This document shows positions 50,235 through 61,008 of a stretch of DNA of 64,000 nucleotides, one piece after another. The stretch's first letter is position 1; every line of letters starts with the position of its first letter. The position numbers and the translations under genes are program-made. The stretch is taken from assembly GCF_030505195.1 (NCBI RefSeq), contig NZ_CP129672.1, forward strand, positions 186,001-250,000, read 5' to 3'. Below the pieces are notes generated by a model. It made no database searches and was not told where the DNA came from. It was given only the letters and a program-made list of their open reading frames with translations. This DNA is from Comamonas testosteroni. Its GTDB lineage: Bacteria > Pseudomonadota > Gammaproteobacteria > Burkholderiales > Burkholderiaceae_C.

Positions 50235-51176
50235 TCAGGCATTCGCGGCCTTGGCGGCCAGGCGTTCTGCCATCTGCTCGGCCGTGCGCAGGCCTGCGCT
50301 GGTCATGATGTCGAGGTTCCCGGCGTAGGCCGGCAGGTAGTGCGCAGCGCCCTCCACTTCAAGGAGGACGGTGGTCTTCAGGCCAGACATGCGACCCACG
50401 CCCGGCACGTTCAGGTCGGACACGTGGTCGAATTGCACGGCCTGCTTGAGCCGGTAGCCCGGCACGTAGCACTGCACGTCCGCAGCCATGCGCGCGATCG
50501 ACTCAGCGATGGCGGCTTCGTCCGTCGCATCGCTCAGTGTGTAGACGGTGTCACGCATGATCAGCGGTGGCTCTGCCGGGTTCAGCACGATCACGGCCTT
50601 GCCCTTTGTTGCGCCGCCGACCGCCTCGATGGCCTTGGAGGTGGTCTCGGTGAACTCGTCGATGTTGGCTCGCGTGCCTGGTCCGGCGCTCTTGCTGGCG
50701 ATGGACGCCACGATCTCGCCGTAGTGCACCTTGGTCACGCGCGAGACCGCCGCTACCATGGGGATCGTCGCCTGCCCGCCGCAGGTCACCATGTTCACGT
50801 TCTGCGCGCCCAGGTGCTGCTCGCCGTTGACTACCGGCACGCAGTACGGTCCGATGGCGGCCGGCGTGAGGTCGATCATGCGGATGCCGGGCTTGTGCTT
50901 GCGCAGCAGCGCATCGTTATGCACGTGGGCACCAGCACTGGTTGCGTCGAAGACGAAGTCGATGTCCTTGAAGACGGGCAGCCGGGTCAGGCCCTCGGCG
51001 CCTTCGTGCGTGGTAGCCACGCCCAGGCGGGCAGCGCGGGCCAGGCCGTCGGATGCCGGATCGATGCCCACCATGGCGCCCATCTCGATGTGTCGGCCGT
51101 GCCGCATGATCTTGATCATCAGGTCGGTGCCGATGTTGCCGCTGCCGATGATGGCAGCCTTGAATTTCCGGGTCAT
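50235..51176 (-). CDS. dmpF: Acetaldehyde dehydrogenase (acylating)
   Basis: The 313-residue enzyme converts acetaldehyde, NAD and CoA into acetyl-CoA. It has the Rossmann motif [10 protein letters not shown] (11-20) and the catalytic cysteine Cys132 in [12 protein letters not shown], the position known for DmpF. The ATG at 51176 is chosen; the longer frame to 51230 reads Cys/Ala-rich nonsense. It is translated together with the aldolase gene. Confidence 0.95.
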   Translation of the reverse strand: MTRKFKAAIIGSGNIGTDLMIKIMRHGRHIEMGAMVGIDPASDGLARAARLGVATTHEGAEGLTRLPVFKDIDFVFDATSAGAHVHNDALLRKHKPGIRMIDLTPAAIGPYCVPVVNGEQHLGAQNVNMVTCGGQATIPMVAAVSRVTKVHYGEIVASIASKSAGPGTRANIDEFTETTSKAIEAVGGATKGKAVIVLNPAEPPLIMRDTVYTLSDATDEAAIAESIARMAADVQCYVPGYRLKQAVQFDHVSDLNVPGVGRMSGLKTTVLLEVEGAAHYLPAYAGNLDIMTSAGLRTAEQMAERLAAKAANA

Positions 51177-51287
51177 TGAGAACTCCAAAGTCGGTTGCTG
51201 CGCTGCACACGCACAGCGCAGCGCCGCCACGACCAGGCCCGTAGGCCTGGTCTGGAACGGGAAGAGACACTGGGAGAGGCTCTGGCC

Positions 51288-52052
51288 TCAGACCATCTGG
51301 AAGCCGACGCTGCCCAGACCCTGCATGCGCAGAGAGATGTGCTGGCCGGGGTGGATCCACTCCGCAGGCGTGGCACCGCCGGCCAGCACGATCCAGCCGG
51401 CCTGCAGAGGTTCGCCGGCCGCCGCGGCAACCCGCGCAGCAGCCACGAGCGAGCGCAGCGGGTCGCCTAGCAGTGCCGCCGTTGAGCCGATCTGGACTGC
51501 GCGGCCGTCGATGCACATCACCAGGCCGAGGTTGCTGAAATCCTGGTCAGGCGCGTGCCACCCTCCCACCACGAAGCCGCTGGACGAGGCGTTGTCCGCA
51601 ATGACCTCGGGCAGCGTGAACTTGAAGTCCCTGTAGCGCGAATCGATGATCTCCAGCGCTGGTGCGATGGCCTCGACTGCGGCAAGCGCCTCAACGCCGG
51701 CCACTTTGCCACCCAGCGGCTTCTTGAGCAGGAAGGCCAGCTCGGGCTCTACCCGCGGGTGCACAAAGCGCGATCGCGGCACATCCGTTCCCTCTTCGAA
51801 GTACATGGCGTCAGTCAGGCGCCCCCAGATCACGTCCGACAGACCCATCTGGACCATCTTGGCCCGGCTGGTGAAGCCCATCTTGACGCCGACGCGGCGC
51901 TCGCCCCGGGCGAGCCGGCGCGCAATGGAGGCGCTCTGGATACCGTAGGCATCAGCCAGGCTCAGCTTGCTCTCCTTGTCGAACTGCGGCACCTCGAGGG
52001 CAAGGCGCGCCGCATCGTCCAGTTTGGTGATGACGTCGTCGTATCCGCTCAT
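51288..52052 (-). CDS. dmpH: 4-oxalocrotonate (2-oxo-3-hexenedioate) decarboxylase
   Basis: The 254-residue protein belongs to the hydratase/decarboxylase family and is closer to XylI/DmpH. KMGFTSRAKMVQMG, HPRVEPELAFLL and IDSRYRDFKFTLPEVIADNA match that branch. It decarboxylates 4-oxalocrotonate, the product of 2-aminomuconate deamination, to 2-oxopent-4-enoate using a divalent metal. The start at 52052 overlaps the end of the hydratase gene (stop at 52049) in an ATGA arrangement. Confidence 0.92.
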   Translation of the reverse strand: MSGYDDVITKLDDAARLALEVPQFDKESKLSLADAYGIQSASIARRLARGERRVGVKMGFTSRAKMVQMGLSDVIWGRLTDAMYFEEGTDVPRSRFVHPRVEPELAFLLKKPLGGKVAGVEALAAVEAIAPALEIIDSRYRDFKFTLPEVIADNASSSGFVVGGWHAPDQDFSNLGLVMCIDGRAVQIGSTAALLGDPLRSLVAAARVAAAAGEPLQAGWIVLAGGATPAEWIHPGQHISLRMQGLGSVGFQMV

Positions 52053-52861
52053 GCCGCTGCTCCTGAAAGTTCCTCTTGGGCTTGGAATTCGGTGCGAACG
52101 CTGCCCACGCCATGGATATGGCATTCGAAGACATCGCCCGACTTTACGGGGACCATAGGCCCCAGCGCGCCGGACAGCACCAGTTCACCGGCGCGTAGCG
52201 GCGTGCCCAAGCGGGCCATCGTGCGCGCGAGCCACACCACCGCGTTGAGCGGGTGTCCCAGGCAGGCTGCGCCCGCGCCAGTGGACACGGGCTCGCCGCG
52301 CCGTGTGAGGCACATGCCGGCCAGGCCGAGATTGAGCCCGCGCACGGACATCGGCGTTGAGCCCAGCACGTAGACACCGCTGGAGGCGTTGTCTGCAACC
52401 GTGTCGACGAACTTGATGTTCCAGTTCGCGATGCGACTGCCCACGACTTCCAGCGCGGGCACCACGTAGTCCACCGCTTGCATCACCTCCTGGTGGCTGG
52501 GGTTGAACATGTCCAGGTTACGGCCCAGAACGAAGGCGATCTCCGCTTCGACCTTGGGTTGTTGCAGGACTGCCCACGGGATGCTCTCGCCATCGCCGTA
52601 GGACATGTCGTCAAACAGCGCGCCGAAGTCAGGCTGACTGACGCCGAGCTGGCGTTGCACGACCAATGAGGTGAGGCCAATCTTGCGGCCCACTACGCGG
52701 CGGCCCTCGCCTACCCGCTGTGCGGTATAGAGCGCCTGGATGGCATACGCATCCTGCTCGTTCATGCCGGCATAGGTTTCGCGCAGCGGAGCGATGGTCT
52801 CTCCGCTGGCCAGGGCCTGGCGCAGCGCGGCAGCGGCTTGTTGGTGTTGTTCAGGGGTCAT
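52049..52861 (-). CDS. dmpE: 2-oxopent-4-enoate hydratase
   Basis: The 270-residue enzyme adds water to 2-oxopent-4-enoate, giving 4-hydroxy-2-oxovalerate. It matches the XylJ/DmpE branch: GRKIGLTSLVVQRQLGVSQP, FGALFDDM, VEAEIAFVL, and VADNASSGVYVLG, with STGAGAACLGHPLNAVVWLA near the C-terminus. The metal-binding acidic residues lie in the VEAEIAFVL segment. It follows the deaminase gene by 11 bp and overlaps the decarboxylase gene. Confidence 0.92.
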   Translation of the reverse strand: MTPEQHQQAAAALRQALASGETIAPLRETYAGMNEQDAYAIQALYTAQRVGEGRRVVGRKIGLTSLVVQRQLGVSQPDFGALFDDMSYGDGESIPWAVLQQPKVEAEIAFVLGRNLDMFNPSHQEVMQAVDYVVPALEVVGSRIANWNIKFVDTVADNASSGVYVLGSTPMSVRGLNLGLAGMCLTRRGEPVSTGAGAACLGHPLNAVVWLARTMARLGTPLRAGELVLSGALGPMVPVKSGDVFECHIHGVGSVRTEFQAQEELSGAAA

Positions 52862-52872
52862 GTGGATGTGTC

Positions 52873-53307
52873 TTAGGCAGAGGCTAGGGGCTTGTAGGCC
52901 ACAGCCTTGATCTCGATGCGCAACAAGGGGTGCGGGAGCTGGTGCACCGCCACCGTAGTCCTGGCCGGCCCGCTGTAGTCGAAGTATTCGGCGTAGACCT
53001 CGTTGTAGCTCTGGAAGTCGCCCATATCGACGAGGTAGGAGGAGATTTCGACGATGTCGCTCAAGTCTGCACCCACGCTTTGCAGGATGGCTCGGATGTT
53101 GTCGATGACAGCTCGCGTCTGCTCTCGGATGTCGGCCTGCAGGACGCCCATGGCATCAACCTTGGCGCCCGCGAAGCTGTTGTCCTGCCTACGCGAGCTG
53201 GTGCCCGAGACGAACAGGAAGTCGCCCGCCCGCTTGACGTGTGGGAATTTGCCACGGGGCGCGGCACGCCCCGCGACGACAGTTGAAGAGGTGTTGGTGG
53301 TACTCAT
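52873..53307 (-). CDS. amnD: 2-aminomuconate deaminase (Rid family)
   Basis: The 144-residue protein is a member of the RidA/YjgF family. Its role as 2-aminomuconate deaminase, releasing ammonia to give 4-oxalocrotonate, is inferred from its place between the semialdehyde dehydrogenase and the hydratase/decarboxylase pair, as in known aminophenol clusters. Typical Rid residues are seen in [20 protein letters not shown], an Arg in [14 protein letters not shown] and a Glu in [10 protein letters not shown]. It is adjacent (19 bp) to amnC. Confidence 0.87.
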   Translation of the reverse strand: MSTTNTSSTVVAGRAAPRGKFPHVKRAGDFLFVSGTSSRRQDNSFAGAKVDAMGVLQADIREQTRAVIDNIRAILQSVGADLSDIVEISSYLVDMGDFQSYNEVYAEYFDYSGPARTTVAVHQLPHPLLRIEIKAVAYKPLASA

Positions 53308-53326
53308 GCTTGTTGTTCTGCGCGGA

Positions 53327-54787
53327 TTACGACGCGTCCAGGTAGATGCAGACGTTGGTCAGTTCGGAGTAGAAGTTCAGCGAATGCATGCCGCCCTCGC
53401 GGCCTACGCCCGACAGGCCACTGCCGCCGAACGGCGTACGCAGGTCGCGCAGGAACCAGGCGTTGACCCAGGCCACGCCAACATTCATCGACTGCGCCAC
53501 TCGGTGGGCCTTGTTCACGTTGCTGGTCCAGATCGAGGCGGCCAAACCGTAAGGCGTGGCATTGGCGCGCTGGATAACCTCGGCTTCCGAGTCGAAGGGC
53601 GTTACGTGCCCGATTGGCCCGAAAATCTCTTCACGCACACAGCGTGCGTCGTCCGCCAATCCGGCAATCAACGTCGGCTCGACCCAGCTGCCGTTGTCCA
53701 GATGGCTGCCAAAGCGCGGCGTTCCGCCGCCAACTATGAACTCTGCACCTTCCTCACGTGCCAGCGCGTAGTAAGAAAGCACCTTGTCGCGATGGCCTGC
53801 AGAAATGAGCGGGCCCATATCGGTCGTTGGATCGGTCGGGTCGCCGAGCTTTAGCATACGGGCACGCTCAGCGAGCGCATTGACGAAGCGGTCGTAGATC
53901 GGTCTCTCGACGAAGATACGCTCGGAGCACAAGCACACTTGGCCACTATTGAGAAACACGGCACGCGCCATGCCGTCGACGGTCTTCTCGAAGTCGCAGT
54001 CCGCGAAGATGATTGCGGCGTTCTTGCCGCCGAGCTCGAACGAGACTGGCTTCACGCCCTCTGCAGCGGCGTGCATGATGGCCGTGCCGGTCTTGGACTC
54101 GCCCGTGAACGTGATGGCGTTCACGCGCGGGTGCTTGGTGATGAATTCGCCCGCGGAGTTGGGGCCATAGCCATGCACGAGATTGAAGACGCCATTGGGC
54201 AGGCCCACGGTCTGCATCACCTCGGCGAGCAGCGTGGCAGTGCCTGGCGTCTCTTCAGAGGGCTTGGCGACCACGGCATTGCCGCAGGCCAGTGCGGGCG
54301 CGATCTTCCAGGTGAACAGCAGCAGCGGCAGATTCCACGGTGAAATGATGCCGATCACTCCCAGAGGCTTGCGTACCGCGTAGTTCAGGGCTTGCGCTCC
54401 GCCGTGCAGGTCGGTGCGGTAGGTCTCCAGCGGCGCCGTCTTCAGGATGTCGGCAAAGGTCCGGAAGTTGGCCGCACCGCGCGGGATGTCCAACTTGGAC
54501 GCCAGAGATACGGGCTTGCCCGTGTCGCTGACTTCCGCGTCGAGGAAGTCGGCGGCGCGTCGGTCGATCTCGTCGGCAATGCGATAGAGCATGTCCGCGC
54601 GGTCGGCGACCGACGTTGCGCCCCAGCTCTGCACCGCGCGATGACCTGCCTGCATGGCATCGTCGACCATGCCCTTTGTGGCCTCATGGATGTCTGCGAA
54701 GCGCTGGCCGTTCGCAGGGTTGATCCCCGCGAAACGCTTCTCGCTTTCGACGAACCGGCCATCAATAAAATTTCTATACTGCTTCAA
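53327..54787 (-). CDS. amnC: 2-aminomuconic 6-semialdehyde dehydrogenase
   Basis: The 486-residue NAD-dependent aldehyde dehydrogenase oxidises 2-aminomuconate semialdehyde to 2-aminomuconate. [20 protein letters not shown] opens the protein, [20 protein letters not shown] holds the catalytic Glu, and [15 protein letters not shown] the catalytic Cys. The start is a TTG at 54787 with AAGGAG 8 nt before it. A longer frame upstream crosses amnA and is not real. The XylG branch (2-hydroxymuconate semialdehyde) is similar, and the gene order favours the amino substrate. Confidence 0.92.
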   Translation of the reverse strand: MKQYRNFIDGRFVESEKRFAGINPANGQRFADIHEATKGMVDDAMQAGHRAVQSWGATSVADRADMLYRIADEIDRRAADFLDAEVSDTGKPVSLASKLDIPRGAANFRTFADILKTAPLETYRTDLHGGAQALNYAVRKPLGVIGIISPWNLPLLLFTWKIAPALACGNAVVAKPSEETPGTATLLAEVMQTVGLPNGVFNLVHGYGPNSAGEFITKHPRVNAITFTGESKTGTAIMHAAAEGVKPVSFELGGKNAAIIFADCDFEKTVDGMARAVFLNSGQVCLCSERIFVERPIYDRFVNALAERARMLKLGDPTDPTTDMGPLISAGHRDKVLSYYALAREEGAEFIVGGGTPRFGSHLDNGSWVEPTLIAGLADDARCVREEIFGPIGHVTPFDSEAEVIQRANATPYGLAASIWTSNVNKAHRVAQSMNVGVAWVNAWFLRDLRTPFGGSGLSGVGREGGMHSLNFYSELTNVCIYLDAS

Positions 54788-54831
54788 CGCGTGTGCTCCT
54801 TGAGTCAATTGACGGGCCTGCCAAGCAGGCC

Positions 54832-55644
54832 TTACTGAACGGTGAATTCCACGACCGCGCCGCCGCTGCCGTAGAGAGGGGCGTACTCGTGGACGGTGGC
54901 CGACTTGAAGCCGCCGTTCATGGCACCAAGCAGCCAGTAAAAGTGCTTGAAGCCCATATCCGCGCGCGCTTCGCCGGCGTACTTCGGCAGCACCTCGCGC
55001 AGGCCTGCGACATCGCCGCTTTCCATAAGTGCCAGAACGCGGCGGTTCCACTTGTCGTCGCCTTCGGACAGAACGTGGTCCTCTTTCAGGTCGATGGTTT
55101 CGCGGAACATGTTGTTCGACAAGCCGCCGATGCCGACCACGGCCACCCGCTTGCCCTGCGCGGCCGCCAGCGCGATGCCCCCCAGTGACTCGGTCTGCGC
55201 CGCGTTGTGGTACAGGTTGTTGGCGGCCATAACGACAGGCAACTGGCCGGTGCCGAAGTTCATCAGCGACGCGGCCGTGATGGTTCCGGTGTCAATCGGG
55301 AACTGGTCGTAGTCCACGCCGCGGGCACGGATTCCGGCCGCGTTACAGCCTTCGATGCAGCTCTGAGCCAGCACGGTATCCGACACGATGTCGAAGTTCT
55401 GTTCGCCGAACTCATGCCAGTTCTCGTCCACGTGCAGGCCGGTGCTGCGCCTGCGTGTCACCCACAGTTGGTCCAATACCGCGAACCATTGCGTCGAGTA
55501 AACGAGGACGCAGTCGGGCTTCGATTCGGCGAGCGACTTGCCCGCCAGCGCAAGCGCTTCGCTCAACCGTCCCCAAGGGGCAACGTCCGGACGAAGCTGC
55601 GGCAGAGGACTGCCGGGCACAAGGAATGCAGATACAACGGTCAC
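54832..55644 (-). CDS. amnA: 2-aminophenol 1,6-dioxygenase alpha subunit
   Basis: The 270-residue protein is the non-catalytic partner of the ring-cleaving type-II extradiol enzyme. It shares the LigB-like fold of the beta subunit, but the iron-binding His residues are replaced: VPGSPLP here versus APHPPH in AmnB, and VYSTQW versus VHTPHW. This pattern is as expected for alpha subunits. It follows amnB by 30 bp. Together they open 2-aminophenol between C1 and C6 to 2-aminomuconate 6-semialdehyde. Confidence 0.92.
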   Translation of the reverse strand: MTVVSAFLVPGSPLPQLRPDVAPWGRLSEALALAGKSLAESKPDCVLVYSTQWFAVLDQLWVTRRRSTGLHVDENWHEFGEQNFDIVSDTVLAQSCIEGCNAAGIRARGVDYDQFPIDTGTITAASLMNFGTGQLPVVMAANNLYHNAAQTESLGGIALAAAQGKRVAVVGIGGLSNNMFRETIDLKEDHVLSEGDDKWNRRVLALMESGDVAGLREVLPKYAGEARADMGFKHFYWLLGAMNGGFKSATVHEYAPLYGSGGAVVEFTVQ

Positions 55645-55674
55645 TTTGTAGCTCCAATGGGTTTCGGGGTGAGG

Positions 55675-57011
<1,337 letters not shown>

Positions 57012-57060
57012 GTCACACCCACTGTATTGGTGAAAATTTGAAGCTCTTTTTATGACGTGC

Positions 57061-57181
57061 ACGTACTATATTAGTATGACAAGTCAGCCGAAGTCCAAGT
57101 ACTTACCCCAATTCTTCCGTGTAAATCAAACCTATTGCTTGGCTGCAGCACCTGATTTATATGCTGAACACGTACTATATT
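57061..57181. repeat. Two copies of CACGTACTATATT upstream of the aminophenol operon
   Basis: The 13-mer occurs at 57061-57073 and 57169-57181, 108 bp apart and in the same orientation, 50-170 bp upstream of the first operon gene. It may be a regulator site. The first copy overlaps the palindrome ACGTGCACGT. No clear -35/-10 pair was identified. Confidence 0.5.
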
Positions 57182-57280
57182 TATGGAAAATGGCAAGCGC
57201 AACGGAGACGTCGGAAGAGCTTGTTGTTGTGGCGCTGCGCCATAAATCAGCCGCAAGCCAGACTTCCCCCCCAAACGTGG

Positions 57281-57651
57281 CTATGCCACAGCCACCGTCT
57301 GTGGGCAGCCCAATCCAGTAAATCGATTGAGGATGGCGGCTCGGATGTGCCGCTCGTTAACCTGCCTCTCAAACGTGCGTGACATCACCCGTTCGCCCAA
57401 CCGTTTGATGCAGTGCATCTTGGTCTCCACTAGGTCACGTCGGAGGTAACCACTCCAGTTTTTCCAGAGCTTGCGCCAGAAGGCATCGCCTTTGCGTAGC
57501 CTGGCATTCTTTCTTAGAGGAATGATGGGCGTGGCATTGCGCCGTATGACCGCCGCATGCGCGGGCTGGGTGTCGTAGACCCCATCGCCGATTACGGTCA
57601 GCAGCGGTTGTTGGGCGGGAACCTGCGCGAGCAACTCAGGCATCACGGCAG
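57281..57651 (-). pseudogene. IS5-family transposase, C-terminal fragment
   Basis: The minus strand reads SDTAVMPELLAQVPAQQPLL, GDGVYDTQPAHAAVIRRNAT, RRDLVETKMHCIKRLGERVM and NRFTGLGCPQTVAVA. These are the second Asp, the YREK-like Glu region and the conserved end of an IS5-type transposase. The N-terminal half was replaced by the IS481 element at 57652; it is not found on the other side of that element. Confidence 0.8.
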
Positions 57652-58614
57652 TGTCACTGGGATTGCTGGATATGACACAAATAGCTCGTACCTGAAGCGA
57701 CTTGGATCTTTTTCCCGCGCCTCGAACATCGCACGGAATGGTGTCTTCCACCTGAGCGCTTTCAAGTGCTTGCCGAAGTTGTAGCTTTGAACAAATGCTT
57801 GGACATGCTCCCGTAGCTGCTCCAGGCCCTCGTACTCATACGCCTTGATCGTGGATTCCTTGATGGTCCAGTTCATGCGCTCGACCATGCCGTTAGTCCA
57901 AGGGTGGTACGGCTTGGTATGTCGTTTCTCGATTCCATTGAACTTGCAGATGCGTTCAAAGATGTGACCGATGCATGTGTCGGTGACGCCGCCTCTGAAG
58001 CGTTCTTGACCTGTGAAGGCCATGCCGTTGTCCGTCAGAACGGTAGGTATGCGGTACGGGAAGGCCACAAGCACCTGCCGAAGGAACTGCGCTGCATTGG
58101 CTTTCGTGACCCTGTCAAAGAACGCAACGTGCGTGAATTTTGTGACGCGGTCGATAGCGACAAACATGTGCTGTTTGCCGCTGAAGATCTTCATTTCGGC
58201 GCTGTCGATGTGCACGAAGCCCAGTGTCGTTTCTTCAAACTTTCCATGCCTTCGTGGCACCTGCATTGCTGGCTGTCGACTGATGCCGTGACGCTGCAGG
58301 CAACGATGCAAGGCGCTGCGGCTGAGCTTGGGCGCCGTCTCCAGGAGCTGCCCCATGAGATCGTCCAGCGTCAGATACCCTTGCTTGCGCAGCGTAATGG
58401 CCAAGTGTTCTTGCTCTTGGGAAAGATGCTGGCTTGCTCTGTCCCGAGGACCCATGGGCTCATCGAGCACCGATGTGCGCGCACGCCACTTGGCCACGGT
58501 CTTGGGGTTGAGGCCATAGAGCTTGGCCAAGGACCGATGGGAGCCGGTGGCCAGCAGGCGTTCTGCGCGGATACGCGGCGTTGTGCGGGCGCTGCCATGC
58601 AGGCGGATTGCCAT
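57643..58614 (-). CDS. IS481-family transposase
   Basis: The 323-residue DDE transposase has an N-terminal pair of helix-turn-helix motifs (TGSHRSLAKLYGLNPKTVAK) and a catalytic domain with the first Asp in LGFVHIDSAEM, the second in PTVLTDNGMAF and the Glu in NGMVERMNWTIKEST. The last residues are supplied by the flanking IS5 sequence beyond the element end. The ATG at 58614 is the one shared with the truncated copy at 39686. It appears functional. Confidence 0.85.
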   Translation of the reverse strand: MAIRLHGSARTTPRIRAERLLATGSHRSLAKLYGLNPKTVAKWRARTSVLDEPMGPRDRASQHLSQEQEHLAITLRKQGYLTLDDLMGQLLETAPKLSRSALHRCLQRHGISRQPAMQVPRRHGKFEETTLGFVHIDSAEMKIFSGKQHMFVAIDRVTKFTHVAFFDRVTKANAAQFLRQVLVAFPYRIPTVLTDNGMAFTGQERFRGGVTDTCIGHIFERICKFNGIEKRHTKPYHPWTNGMVERMNWTIKESTIKAYEYEGLEQLREHVQAFVQSYNFGKHLKALRWKTPFRAMFEAREKDPSRFRYELFVSYPAIPVTLP

Positions 58615-58670
58615 AGTGCTTTCTCCTGTTCTGAGTTGAAGAATGCACCATGACTTCCTGGGACCGTACA
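57652..58670 (-). mobile_element. IS481-family insertion sequence, complete
   Basis: The element is about 1.02 kb. The right end reads TGTACGGTCCCAGGAAGTCA on the minus strand and matches the end of the fragment at 39742. The left end begins TGTCACTGGGATTGCTGG and is only weakly similar, so its exact base is uncertain. It interrupts an IS5-family transposase gene. Confidence 0.75.
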
Positions 58671-58766
58671 TCTAAAGCGATGCTTGGAAGTCTGCACCTG
58701 GCCGGGAGTGCAGGCTCTGGACGACCCCGAGCCGACCTGCGCAGAGTTTGGACTCACTGAACTCGT

Positions 58767-59246
58767 TCAGAGACCACTGAAGCCAACGACCCCCTTTGTC
58801 CAAACGACTTTCCCGTCAGCGTCTACTTCCCAGAAAACTTGGACATGAGTGCGGTACGCTAGAGAACCTTTTCCCTTCTGGTTGAAGGAGGCATGGCGGA
58901 CGAACGGGTCAATATCACAGGCACCATGAAAGCTAAAGCCTTGCTTCAAAAGAAAGTTTTTCAGTGCTTCTTCGGTCGCCCCTGGAGGAAACGCTTCGAG
59001 CAGGCGTTGATTGAGTTCCGGTGAAATGGCTAGTTTGCGAGTGCTCGAAACCTCGTCTGCCTTACGTACAGGGCAAGCGGAAGAGTAACCACTGCCTGCA
59101 CTAACCCCACGAAGAATGGCAGGAAGTTCCTCGTTTGCATTGGAACAGGCAGACACAATAAAGGCACCAGCCAAGAGTACAGCAGACTGAAGGCTCCTGG
59201 ATAACATCACGGTTAGGAAGCTAGAAGCCAGTTTGCACGTATCCAT
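58767..59246 (-). CDS. Hypothetical lipoprotein
   Basis: The 159-residue product starts with a hydrophobic leader ending in AGAFIVSAC, a plausible lipobox. The mature part has a helical region (PELNQRLLEAFPPGATEEAL) and ends with HVQVFWEVDADGKVVWTKGV, a beta-rich segment. It is not recognised. It lies between an IS481 element and an IS3 remnant, so it may be a passenger gene. Alternative starts within the first 15 residues are possible. Confidence 0.55.
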   Translation of the reverse strand: MDTCKLASSFLTVMLSRSLQSAVLLAGAFIVSACSNANEELPAILRGVSAGSGYSSACPVRKADEVSSTRKLAISPELNQRLLEAFPPGATEEALKNFLLKQGFSFHGACDIDPFVRHASFNQKGKGSLAYRTHVQVFWEVDADGKVVWTKGVVGFSGL

Positions 59247-59409
59247 TAGATTGCATGCCTGTTTGGCGCTGAATTTTCGGAGAACCTAATACTGCGGGCT
59301 AGAAGAAATTTCAGCAACACAGGATAGAAAGGGTCCCGCTAACCCAACTCCGAAAGACTGGTAATGGCCGAACGCAGCCAGTCACCGTCTGCAAACTGGT
59401 CAATCGCAA

Positions 59410-59443
59410 CCGGCACAGGTTGTCAACTCAACCGGAATACGCA
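59410..59443. repeat. 34-bp repeat shared with 31850-31883
   Basis: It matches 28 of 34 bases of the copy near the gpD remnant and directly adjoins the broken end of the IS3 transposase. It is probably the end of another insertion sequence that cut into the IS3 element. Confidence 0.4.
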
Positions 59444-60137
59444 CCGATAAACTCAGGCCCGGTGTCCAGGCGAATGGACGGCGGCACCCCGCGGATCTCG
59501 GCAAGCTCTTCCAATGCCCGCACCACTCGGGGCGCAGGCAAGCTGGTATCAATCTCGATGCACAGGCACTCTCGGCTGAACTCGTCAATGACGTTGAAGG
59601 TTCTTAAGCGTCGGCTTGACCACAGGGCGTCGGACATGAAGTCACAGCTCCAGCCCTGATTCGGCTTGTGGGCTGCCCCAACGGCTGCTTGATGCGCTGA
59701 GGCAAACGCTTCTTGCCCCGTCTGGGCAGGTTCAGCTTTAGCTGGCAGTACACACGCCAAAGCACGGTCTTGCCCCAGGGCTGTTCTTGATAGCGGGCGC
59801 TGGCGTCAAGCAGTCCAAACCCGTGACGAGGATTCAATGCCACGTATCTTTGGATGAAGTCCATCACCCCTGAGTCGTCACAGGCCACAGGTGCTTATCG
59901 CAGCGATGATCGAGCCAAGCCCACAGTTTGGCAAGCTCTGCGCTGGCTTAGGCGATGCTCGGCTATGAGCGCATGCACGATGGACTGCCGACGCTCCGGG
60001 GTTAGAGCTTTCGCTCTGCACCATCCTTCAGGGCATGGTGCACGAGCGCCCAATCGGCATACATGCGCTTGAGCTTGGCGTTCTCTTGCTGCAGTTGCCG
60101 CCTCTGGGAGTGGCGCGACGATTCGCGGAGGCTTCAC
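59428..60137 (-). pseudogene. IS3-family transposase (OrfB), degraded
   Basis: Pieces in different frames read RRQSIVHALIAEHRLSQRRA, VMDFIQRYVALNPRHGFGLL, KPNQGWSCDFMSDALWSSRR and FNVIDEFSRECLCIEIDTSL, the rve-domain signature of IS3-type OrfB. There is an in-frame stop at 59895, at least one frameshift near 59700, and the frame ends shortly after the second Asp (LDTGPEFI). It is a dead copy. Confidence 0.8.
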
Positions 60138-60141
60138 TGAC

Positions 60142-61008
60142 CTACCGGGGCGCCGCCTTGATCGCCGTATTCAGGGTAGTCCACAGCTCCTTGGTGACGG
60201 GCACCATGTCCTGCCTGAAGTACCACCAGAAGTGACCGCCCACGTAATTCGGAGTAGTGATCTTCATCGTGTAATAGCGGCTCAGGTACTCGGCCTTCTT
60301 GGTTTTTCGTGAGGTACCCACTTCCCCGAACCCGATCTTGGAATTGGGAAACATCACGCGCAACTTGTCGAACACCTGTTGCCAGTTGGGCTTGAGTCCA
60401 TTGCAGTCATCCTCATAGTAGGAAATCCAGACGTAATCCAGACCTTGCTTCATGTAGGCAGGGACATTGGCTTCGGCCCACTTGAACATTTCATTGGAGG
60501 GTTGAGACCAGCAGCCTTGGTTGTAGTAGAGCGTGAGCGCGGCCGTCTTGTTCTGCGCTTTCACGATGCTGTAGGCGTTGGTCATCTTCGCCACCACATC
60601 GGCATTGGCGCCCAGCCACTCGCCGTTGACCTCGTTGGCTACTTCCCAAATATCCACTACATCCGACAACGCATTGAGGTATTGATTAGTCCGTTGTATG
60701 TATCCATCAACGCTGTACTGCTTGACGTAGTACGAGTCCAATATCTCACCCATCACATAGGACACTTTGGAGATTTCCACTGCTGGCTTACGGTAATAGT
60801 CCGGGTTGACGAACTCATCGAAGACGATACGCGTGGTAGGCCGGTAGGCCAGCGACGATAGGCTGCGCGTGATGTCGCTAAGCCGACTCACATCGTCCAC
60901 GGTGACGCCGTAGATGGGAGTCGGGACTATGCGGCCCGAGGGCACGTTGGTCTGAGCCGATGCGACGGAGCACAGCGAGGCAATGCACAATGGGATAAAC
61001 GCTTTCAT
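60142..61008 (-). CDS. Secreted glycoside-hydrolase-like protein (TIM-barrel)
   Basis: The 288-residue protein has a signal peptide (MKAFIPLCIASLCSVASA). The pattern is that of a clan GH-A (beta/alpha)8 enzyme: VDIWEVANEVNGEWLG carries an NE pair with the probable acid/base Glu, and KIGFGEVGTS near residue 225 carries the probable nucleophile. DYVWISYYEDDC and GGHFWWYFRQDM fit the sixth and eighth barrel strands. The substrate is unknown. It lies next to an IS3 remnant and has no sugar-metabolism neighbours, which suggests acquisition by transfer. Confidence 0.7.
   Translation of the reverse strand: MKAFIPLCIASLCSVASAQTNVPSGRIVPTPIYGVTVDDVSRLSDITRSLSSLAYRPTTRIVFDEFVNPDYYRKPAVEISKVSYVMGEILDSYYVKQYSVDGYIQRTNQYLNALSDVVDIWEVANEVNGEWLGANADVVAKMTNAYSIVKAQNKTAALTLYYNQGCWSQPSNEMFKWAEANVPAYMKQGLDYVWISYYEDDCNGLKPNWQQVFDKLRVMFPNSKIGFGEVGTSRKTKKAEYLSRYYTMKITTPNYVGGHFWWYFRQDMVPVTKELWTTLNTAIKAAPR

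Noticed and set aside
57052..57382. Short plus-strand frames upstream of the aminophenol operon
   Set aside because: Low-complexity translations, no start signals, and they overlap the promoter region and the IS5 end.
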